NCBI GenBank assembly: GCA_017546145.1
Contig: JAFYXN010000030.1
Span: forward strand, 1 to 47,873
Source: Clostridia bacterium
Lineage (GTDB): Bacteria > Bacillota > Clostridia > Monoglobales > Monoglobaceae
Length of the DNA stretch: 47,873 nt
Direction of reading: 5' to 3'
How positions within the stretch are numbered: the first letter of the stretch is position 1; every line of letters starts with the position of its first letter. The translations under genes and the position numbers were made by a program. Positions 42,361-47,873 of this stretch are shown piece by piece. The notes beneath the pieces are model-generated. The model was given only the letters and a program-made list of their open reading frames with translations, was not told the DNA's origin and made no database searches.

Positions 42361-42500
42361 TTTTTTAAATTTATTGAAAATAATGCTTATACTATATGAT
42401 TGAAAAGAAATAAGATTTTATTCAGAACGACTGGAATCATAGCTCTTAATATGTTTCGTTAGAGTATAATTCTGACATATTTTCAATAGACTTGATTTTT

Positions 42501-42552
42501 CATTTTTGACGCATTTCACATAAGTTGATTTTTAATTTTGCCATATTTCATA
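42501..42552. repeat. Imperfect direct repeats upstream of the resolvase gene (possible res site)
   Basis: 42501-42520 and 42533-42552 match at 14 of 20 positions (cores TTTTTG..C...ATTTCA). Small serine resolvases normally act on repeated subsites just upstream of their gene, which fits the position. The match is weak. Confidence 0.3.
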
Positions 42553-42622
42553 TTTCAAGGGAACTCTATTGAAACATATAATTTATTAATTGTAAATAAA
42601 TTACAGAAAGGCAGTGAAACAA

Positions 42623-43228
42623 ATGACAAACAAAGTATTTTTTTATGGTAGAATTTCTTCTCAGACGCAGAGTATTGACAGACAACTTGCTACCGCCAAG
42701 GAACTGGGTATAGATGAAAGGGACATCTACATTGATACCGCATCTGGCAAGAATTTTGAACGCGAGCAGTATCAATTGCTGAAAAGGAATATGCGACAAA
42801 ATGACCTTTTGTACCTAAGTAGTTTGGACAGGCTTGGAAGATCGTATTCAGAAGTAGTTGAGCAGTATCACGAACTAATTAACGACATTGGCATAGACAT
42901 AGTTGTTCTTGATATGCCTTTGCTTGATACACGCAATACTGACGGAGGTTTAACAAGAAAATTTATCAGCGACCTTGTTTTGCAGGTTTTAAGTTATGTA
43001 GCAGAGCAAGAACGTCTGAACATACGTGAGAGACAGAGACAAGGTATAGAAATTGCAAAAGCAAATGGTAAATTCAAAGGCAGAAAGCGTATTGACCGTG
43101 AAAACTTTGCTGAGGTTTATTCTACTTGGAAGACCGGTGATATTACCGCAAAGCAAGCAATGAACATCTTGAATCTAAAACCTAACACATTTTACAGACG
43201 GGTCAAGGCTTTTGAAACAGCAAGTTAA
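42623..43228 (+). CDS. Small serine recombinase (resolvase/invertase)
   Basis: 201-residue resolvase. Catalytic domain with Ser in FYGRISSQTQSIDRQ, YLSSLDRLGRSYSEV (arginine pair) and the long E-helix EQERLNIRERQRQGIEIAK; the C-terminal helix-turn-helix is GDITAKQAMNILNLKPNTFYRRVK. It may resolve element multimers or invert a segment. ATG 42623 is used; an in-frame GTG at 42614 is too close to GAAAGG. Confidence 0.92.
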   Translation: MTNKVFFYGRISSQTQSIDRQLATAKELGIDERDIYIDTASGKNFEREQYQLLKRNMRQNDLLYLSSLDRLGRSYSEVVEQYHELINDIGIDIVVLDMPLLDTRNTDGGLTRKFISDLVLQVLSYVAEQERLNIRERQRQGIEIAKANGKFKGRKRIDRENFAEVYSTWKTGDITAKQAMNILNLKPNTFYRRVKAFETAS

Positions 43229-43660
43229 ATGTCGAACATCTTCTATCTTAATGGTGGTGGTACTATTACAGTACCGCCATTATTTATTTTAGGCAGAAAA
43301 ATCATATTTTTTGAAATTCTTGTAAAAACATACTATATTTACTGATTTTATCAGCAAAATTATTTTAGGACAATTTTTTTCTAATTGTTTCTCCGCCAGT
43401 GATTTTATATTAATTATTATTGTATTTTTCTCTTATTATAGAGGATTTTTTTATTCGGGTAAAAGTACCACACATTATAGATATAGGTTCGGGAAGATTA
43501 CCCCGATGGTCTTTTTAAAGATTTGACGAATCACCATAGACGATGTATCATCCAAATATAATGTAAGTATATTGTCGGTAAAAATACCCCCACATCAAAA
43601 ATATAAAAAAATATATGTAATGCGGGGGTGATATTACCAAAATTACGAAAGGAGATGATG
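43229..43660 (+). other. Non-coding region before the primase: terminator, repeats, promoter, hairpin
   Basis: In order: a terminator at 43250-43281 (GGTACT/AGTACC stem with ATTTATTTT); a direct repeat of about 28 bp, GGTAAAAGTACC-CACAT-like at 43458-43485 and again at 43577-43605, each starting with a GGTA-N4-TACC palindrome; a promoter TTGACG (43523-43528) and TATCAT (43546-43551), 17-bp spacer; and a stem ACCCCCACAT (43586-43595) with ATGCGGGGGT (43620-43629). Repeats plus strong secondary structure before a primase gene could be a replication origin. Confidence 0.5.
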
Positions 43661-45436
43661 ATGAATTATAAAGAGTTTTTAAAAAAATTAGGGAATCCTG
43701 ACCCCATCTGTTTTGTTGATAATAATAAAGTAATTAGTCTAAAAGATGTACCCAAATATATTAACGAGCATGAAATTTTCTTTTTGCCTAATGTCGGTGG
43801 AACAACAATAGCAGAAATAACAGAGTTTAAAGCATTCTTTGTTGATTTGGATGCAGGGAAAGATTCGGATGATAATTTCCTCTCCGGTAAAATAGTTAAA
43901 ATTTTTAAATCAGAACAATGGAAAAAGATTAATGCTTTCAGCATACCGCCATCATTTGTAGTAGAGACGAGGAACGGACTGCATCTTTATTGGAAAATTC
44001 AAGAAAAGATAACTCTTGAACTCTGGCAAAAGATTGAAGATGCATTGGTAAAGTGGTTTGGCGGTGATACAAACACAAAAAATGCCGCAAAACAATTAAG
44101 ACTACCTGGTTCTTTTTGGAGAAAAGACCCGAAGCACCCGTACCCTTGTAAGGTTCTGAAAGATAACGATGCTTACACTTATATCGCATCATACTGCAAA
44201 TTGTTTAATATTTCAGAATCTACAGCTCAGACGACATCTGAGAAAAAGAATACCAGATTCCGTTATGCGAAACCAACAGCACCAAAAAACAAGTCAATAT
44301 CACCACAAGTTTTCACAAACTATAAGCAAATTTTTGACTATCTGACAAAAGAAATTTCAATGTTTGATTATTTACAAGAGTTCTATGGTCTTGCCGGTAG
44401 CAACCAGCGTTCTTTTTGTTGTATCATACATAAAGACAAGCACCCAAGCGCAAGCATTTTCAAAGTAGATAGCGGGGTTGAGTTATATTGTTGTAATGCT
44501 ACAAGCTGTGGCTTTAAAGGGAATATCATTCAAGTTGTTTCTCACCTCGAAGAATGCTCCAGAAGTGATGCAATTAAGAAGATATGTGAAGACTTAAATA
44601 TTGAATACAAGGTAGATACCCGACTAAAAAGCATTTTGGAAGACAATAAGCATACCATTACAGACGACATACAGTATTCTCATACGGATTTGTATAATTC
44701 TATGTATCGTTATGTTAAAACACTTAAAGAGCTCCACGATATAGCAATAGACTCCTTGGAGTATTCAAGTACAGAAGGGAAATTTCTTTTTACAGCTTCT
44801 ATTAAACACATATCAGAGCGTATGGGTAAGCGTGATAAGAAGAAAATAAGCACTGATATTGCTTTTTTATCTCTGTTGAAATTAATAGAAAAAGTTGATT
44901 TAGATACAGATACTGATGTTCCAAAAGAATATGAAAAATATGTAAGACGCTTTCAAAACAAGCACAATAAAGATAATTATATTACTGTTTTTTCAATTCC
45001 AAGTTATACATATAAGGTATTAACTGAGTGTGATGGAGTTGCCAAACAAGTCAAGGAAAAAGGTCTCAGAAAAACACATTTTTCATATGAGACGGTTGCC
45101 AATGCTTTTGACAAGGAAACAGCAGACAGAGTATTTCCCCAGATAAAAGGGAAATCAGTTAAGAGCATAGATAATTTCTTGCTACAAACAATAAACATTC
45201 TGCTTGAAAAAGACGGATATTTCACATTAAATACAGTAAAAAGTTTTTACAGCGACAATGATGTGTTTTTCAGAGAAAAAACTTATATAAGGCAGATACC
45301 CGCGATAATGCAAATGCTTAACCTTGAAAAAGTTAAGGCATCAAAGAAGATAAAGGAGCAGTACGGAATTCTTTCTGCCGGTTTTCCATATATTTTTATC
45401 AAGAAATCTCAGCAAGAAAAAAATCCTGCGATCTAA
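43661..45436 (+). CDS. AEP-type primase fused to CHC2-like zinc finger
   Basis: 591-residue replication protein. The first 180 residues look like the archaeo-eukaryotic primase family of mobile elements: FFVDLDAG (D62, D64), VVETRNGLHLYWKI (His108) and KQLRLPGSFWRK (Arg147). At 253-300 follows a finger CCIIHKDKHPSASIF ... YCCNATSCGFKGNIIQVV, close to the CHC2 zinc ribbon of DnaG primases (C254, H257, C277/278, C283). The last 280 residues are not recognised and lack helicase Walker motifs. Several ATGs occur; 43661 is 6 nt after AAAGGAG. Confidence 0.8.
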   Translation: MNYKEFLKKLGNPDPICFVDNNKVISLKDVPKYINEHEIFFLPNVGGTTIAEITEFKAFFVDLDAGKDSDDNFLSGKIVKIFKSEQWKKINAFSIPPSFVVETRNGLHLYWKIQEKITLELWQKIEDALVKWFGGDTNTKNAAKQLRLPGSFWRKDPKHPYPCKVLKDNDAYTYIASYCKLFNISESTAQTTSEKKNTRFRYAKPTAPKNKSISPQVFTNYKQIFDYLTKEISMFDYLQEFYGLAGSNQRSFCCIIHKDKHPSASIFKVDSGVELYCCNATSCGFKGNIIQVVSHLEECSRSDAIKKICEDLNIEYKVDTRLKSILEDNKHTITDDIQYSHTDLYNSMYRYVKTLKELHDIAIDSLEYSSTEGKFLFTASIKHISERMGKRDKKKISTDIAFLSLLKLIEKVDLDTDTDVPKEYEKYVRRFQNKHNKDNYITVFSIPSYTYKVLTECDGVAKQVKEKGLRKTHFSYETVANAFDKETADRVFPQIKGKSVKSIDNFLLQTINILLEKDGYFTLNTVKSFYSDNDVFFREKTYIRQIPAIMQMLNLEKVKASKKIKEQYGILSAGFPYIFIKKSQQEKNPAI

Positions 45437-45585
45437 CCAGGTCGCCTTCTGAATTGTTCTATTTTTTGACGGATTTTTTGAAAAAATTGTGATTTTACAG
45501 AATTTTTGTGAATAAAGGAGATTATAAATTTTCGTTCAAAATCATCATCATACAATATTTCACTAATGAAAGGATGATGATTTTA

Positions 45586-45966
45586 ATGACAGAAACTACT
45601 TACATAAGAAAAGGTGATATTTTCTATGTTGAACTTGGAACGGAGCGGAACGGTAGTGTTCAGAACGGAGGAGCAACCGGTGTTAGACCTTGTGTTATTA
45701 TGGCAAATAAGGTTGCTTGTGAGGTCAGTCCGGTTCTGTTGGTTGTGCCTATTACCTCCAGTTTTGGAAAGCACCGCAAAGGAATGCCGACACATCTTGA
45801 ACTCGGCAATATACTACCAAAGAAATCAGTTGCATTATTTGAGCAAGTCTTGACCGTCAATCGCTATCAGTTGCGTGATAAGATTGCGAATTTATCAGAA
45901 GACTTGTTGGAAGAGGCAAATAAAAAAATAATGATTTCCTTCGGGTTAGTTCCAAAATATGCTTGA
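45586..45966 (+). CDS. MazF/PemK-family endoribonuclease toxin, no visible antitoxin
   Basis: 126-residue mRNA interferase. Family features are RKGDIFYVELG, GVRPCVIMAN with the catalytic arginine, VVPITSSFGK with the threonine, and FEQVLTVNRYQLRDKI (the usual EQIRTID motif is altered). No MazE-like gene lies directly before or after it. ATG 45586 starts the domain exactly, 12 nt after GAAAGG; ATGs at 45574 and 45577 are closer to that site. It is followed by a strong terminator. Confidence 0.87.
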   Translation: MTETTYIRKGDIFYVELGTERNGSVQNGGATGVRPCVIMANKVACEVSPVLLVVPITSSFGKHRKGMPTHLELGNILPKKSVALFEQVLTVNRYQLRDKIANLSEDLLEEANKKIMISFGLVPKYA

Positions 45967-45973
45967 AATCAAA

Positions 45974-46008
45974 AAAATAGAGCTCATTCGACTTTGAGCT
46001 CTATTTTT
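45974..46008. terminator. Intrinsic terminator after mazF
   Basis: AAAATAGAGCTCA pairs with TGAGCTCTATTTT, with a T-run at its end. Confidence 0.92.
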
Positions 46009-46385
46009 CTTTGTTGCGTGTGCCGCATCAAATAATAATACAAAAGATACTTTTACTTAGAAAGAAAGAGGGTCATCATACTACAACTAACACTACCTTT
46101 TCAACCACCACCTTTGACGAAATATATCTATATATTAACTGCTGATGCAGATTGTTTTCACTACCCAAAATGTCTTGTGTCGAGTGATTTATGAAACATT
46201 TATATTATTACTGATATAAATATAAACTCCTTTTTATTTGTAAAAAAACAAGCCAATAGTGTGGAATGCAAACAAATTGGTGGCGGCTTTGGTTGAAAAA
46301 ATGAAATCCGACATCTGAACCAGTTCTGCGGCAAATTTTGCGACAAAACAAAAAGCAGTCAGTTTCCAGACTGCTTAAATTCATA
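46009..46385. other. Non-coding stretch, ending in a minus-strand terminator
   Basis: No gene-like frame was found. The only strong structure is AAGCAGTC (46353-46360) with GACTGCTT (46369-46376) followed on the minus strand by TTTTG, the terminator of the next minus gene. The AT-rich part around 46190-46225 has an imperfect TTTATAT/ATATAAA repeat. The spoVT 5' part is not here. Confidence 0.6.
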
Positions 46386-46724
46386 TTATGGCTTGATAGG
46401 AATATCAAATTTGAGGAATAAAGTTCTCAGTTCATCTTTGAGTTTTTGTGATACATTAGGACTTTCTTTTACAATCTCCCAAGCCTGCACCTGTTTCATT
46501 TTTGCTTCAAGGTGTAATGTATCCGAATTACCTGGTCTCACTGAACGTAAAATAATATTTCCTTTCGCACTTTTTAATGCTTTGATATATTCAGAAACGG
46601 TCATATCATTTGGGTTAATTATCATTGCCTTTCTTTTTCTGCCCTCGTTATTATTCAGAATTAAATAGTAAATTCCATATACTACAATCGCTCCAAAAAG
46701 TACATAAAATAAAGTATTATTCAT
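46386..46724 (-). CDS. Small membrane-anchored protein, unknown
   Basis: 112 residues. An N-terminal transmembrane helix (about 4-21, TLFYVLFGAIVVYGIYYLI) is followed by a basic stretch GRKRKAMI and a soluble domain (PNDMTVSEYIKALKSAKGNIILRSV ... LRTLFLKFDIP). ATG 46724 has AAGAAGG 8 nt upstream; the longer frame from 46760 overlaps the gene before. It follows the stalk-domain gene and is probably cotranscribed. Confidence 0.68.
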   Translation of the reverse strand: MNNTLFYVLFGAIVVYGIYYLILNNNEGRKRKAMIINPNDMTVSEYIKALKSAKGNIILRSVRPGNSDTLHLEAKMKQVQAWEIVKESPNVSQKLKDELRTLFLKFDIPIKP

Positions 46725-46746
46725 AATTTTAACCTTCTTTCTTTGA

Positions 46747-47873
46747 TTATTTAGATTCAATTATAACGGTTTTGGTATAACCATCCCAATCAACAGTCAT
46801 CCCAAGAGCCTCACCAAAGAATCTTACCGGTACAAAAGTTCTTCCATTTGTAATCTCTGCCGGAACATCTAAAATCTTCTGCTCGCCATTTACAATAGCA
46901 ATATTTGAATTAATAGAAACGCTAATTGTTATATCAGCCTTAATCGCTGTTGCAGTTTGCGTAGTACCGTCCCAAGATACTGTCATTCCAAGAGCCTCTA
47001 AAATTGCTCTGATAGGAGCAAGTGTTCTGCCATCTTTAACATAAGGCGGAACATCTGAATCTATTTTATTTCCATTGTATGTGATATTAGTAGTTAAAAT
47101 CCAGTCGTCAGATGTAAATGCAGCAGCATTTGATAAAATCTGACCATTTTCATCGACTGCGTAATAGTTCATTGGTCCTGATGCTAAATATGTTATATTT
47201 TCTTCAACTTTTTTCATGTTTGAAGAGCGACTCTCATACAAATACAAGTCTCCAAATTCATCTAAGATATAATACTTATAAACAAGTGGTGCAAATATCT
47301 TTTTTATTTTTTGAGAGTACCCCATTTCCTTAAATACCGTTGGAATATCTTCTATATCAGTAGTAGTTGCTCCATCCTCTAACAATACGATGAATTTATC
47401 TATGTTTGCATATTGAAATACATCTTTTGCGTTTTTTACTTTTCTAATTTCGCTGTAATTTTCTATTTGACCTGTTGCTAAAATTGTTCCGTCTTTTCTT
47501 ATTGCAAGCGTTGTGTTTTGAATGGCATAAATTTTAGATACATTATTCCATCCCATAACATTACATTCTCCATAATCATTATCTCCGGTTGCAACTACTG
47601 TTCCATCAGATTTTAGCCCTACAAGGTGGTCGTTTCCGCAAGCAATTGCAACAATATCTGTCCAAGAATCGGCTTCCTTATATCTTTTTTTGTATTCATC
47701 AAATATACTAATTCCCGTACCTGATGAAGTTGTAAAAACTGTTCCGTCGCTCCTTAATGCAGCAACATCACCATTTGTACAATCAACATCTACAATATTT
47801 GTAAGACTAAGAAGTTCATTTTTCGATTCCTCAGAAATATTCCATATTTCATACTGTCTATCTAAGAGATTTA
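46747..47873 (-). CDS. RCC1-like repeat protein with C-terminal stalk (copper amine oxidase N-like) domains, partial
   Basis: The frame is open to the window edge (about 375 residues visible), so the start is missing. The N-terminal visible half has RCC1/BNR-like blades (VAIACGNDHLVGLKSDGTVVATGDND, TTLAIRKDGTILATGQ). The C-terminal 110 residues are two copies of the 'copper amine oxidase N-terminal' stalk motif: DGRTLAPIRAILEALGMTVSWD and NGRTFVPVRFFGEALGMTVDWD. Clostridial proteins of this build are secreted and surface-bound. An internal ATG at 47556 is not the start. It is probably cargo of the element. Confidence 0.85.
   Translation of the reverse strand, partial: NLLDRQYEIWNISEESKNELLSLTNIVDVDCTNGDVAALRSDGTVFTTSSGTGISIFDEYKKRYKEADSWTDIVAIACGNDHLVGLKSDGTVVATGDNDYGECNVMGWNNVSKIYAIQNTTLAIRKDGTILATGQIENYSEIRKVKNAKDVFQYANIDKFIVLLEDGATTTDIEDIPTVFKEMGYSQKIKKIFAPLVYKYYILDEFGDLYLYESRSSNMKKVEENITYLASGPMNYYAVDENGQILSNAAAFTSDDWILTTNITYNGNKIDSDVPPYVKDGRTLAPIRAILEALGMTVSWDGTTQTATAIKADITISVSINSNIAIVNGEQKILDVPAEITNGRTFVPVRFFGEALGMTVDWDGYTKTVIIESK

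Larger units (their letters stand above)
32680..47873. mobile_element. Integrated mobile element in spoVT (right end outside window)
   Basis: From the spoVT junction to the window edge the genes are accessory in kind: large serine recombinase, DNA methyltransferases, toxin-antitoxin genes, small resolvase, plasmid/phage-type primase and many unknown small proteins. The DNA is visibly AT-richer than the left part. No core metabolic or translation gene occurs in it. The second boundary and the rest of spoVT are not in the window, so the size is unknown (over 15 kb). Phage structural, conjugation or partition genes were not recognised. Confidence 0.8.

Noticed and set aside
1..47873. CRISPR arrays, rRNA and tRNA genes
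   Set aside because: No regularly spaced repeats and no cloverleaf or rRNA-like stretches were seen on either strand by eye.

Overview
The window looks like a chromosomal segment of a Gram-positive, spore-forming member of the Clostridia (Bacillota), probably an uncultured gut-type lineage. The evidence is a CtsR/McsA/McsB/ClpC stress operon under a CtsR box, Lgt and YlxM-Ffh, LytR-CpsA-Psr and YqeK proteins, a spoVT gene, consensus sigma-A promoters and strong AGGAGG-type ribosome binding sites. No rRNA, tRNA or CRISPR array was seen. Genus and species cannot be named from the sequence alone.

Layout of the core part (1 to about 32.7 kb). 1-464 is non-coding and rich in perfect hairpins. 465-4895 (minus) is ctsR-mcsA-mcsB-clpC, the regulated unfolded-protein response unit. 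5111-6233 is an AzlC/AzlD branched-chain amino acid exporter. 6274-8796 is a zinc/manganese ABC importer whose ATPase gene carries a frameshift near a T7/A8 run. 8859-11427 is a paired inactive/active M16 peptidase set. 11431-16030 holds lgt and the ylxM-ffh-rpsP-khpA-rimM-trmD translation and secretion operon, without rplS at its usual place. 16196-24222 holds a large zinc-ribbon membrane protein followed by nadD-yqeK-lcp-rsfS-leuS-HD hydrolase. 24248-31282 contains nadE, a Toprim RNase M5-like gene, an OPT transporter with a PqqD-like partner, a cysteine-synthase-family gene and a stand-alone ATP-pyrophosphatase subunit of GMP synthase. 31343-32166 is a divergent XRE repressor/small protein pair with four copies of one operator.

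At about 32680 the spoVT gene is cut: only its C-terminal part remains, and the sequence then changes into an AT-richer accessory element that runs to the right edge (more than 15 kb). Its first gene is a large serine recombinase ending 137 bp from the junction, so the element very probably integrated into spoVT. The N-terminal half of spoVT should lie beyond the window, which raises the possibility of a skin-like element excised during sporulation.

The element contains one long minus-strand block (two unusual DNA methyltransferases, a winged-helix regulator, three unknown proteins, the recombinase). On the right are a HTH-like regulator flanked by operator boxes, a DinJ/YafQ toxin-antitoxin pair with a perfect palindromic operator, a small serine resolvase, an AEP primase fused to a CHC2-type zinc finger, an orphan MazF-like toxin and a partial RCC1-like/stalk-domain surface protein. 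No conjugation, capsid, terminase or restriction-nuclease gene was recognised, so its mode of transfer is unknown. The best candidates for new biology are the circularly permuted cytosine-C5 methyltransferase (motif I at the C-terminus), the neighbouring methyltransferase that is a tandem fusion of an active-looking and a degenerate copy, and the spoVT integration itself.
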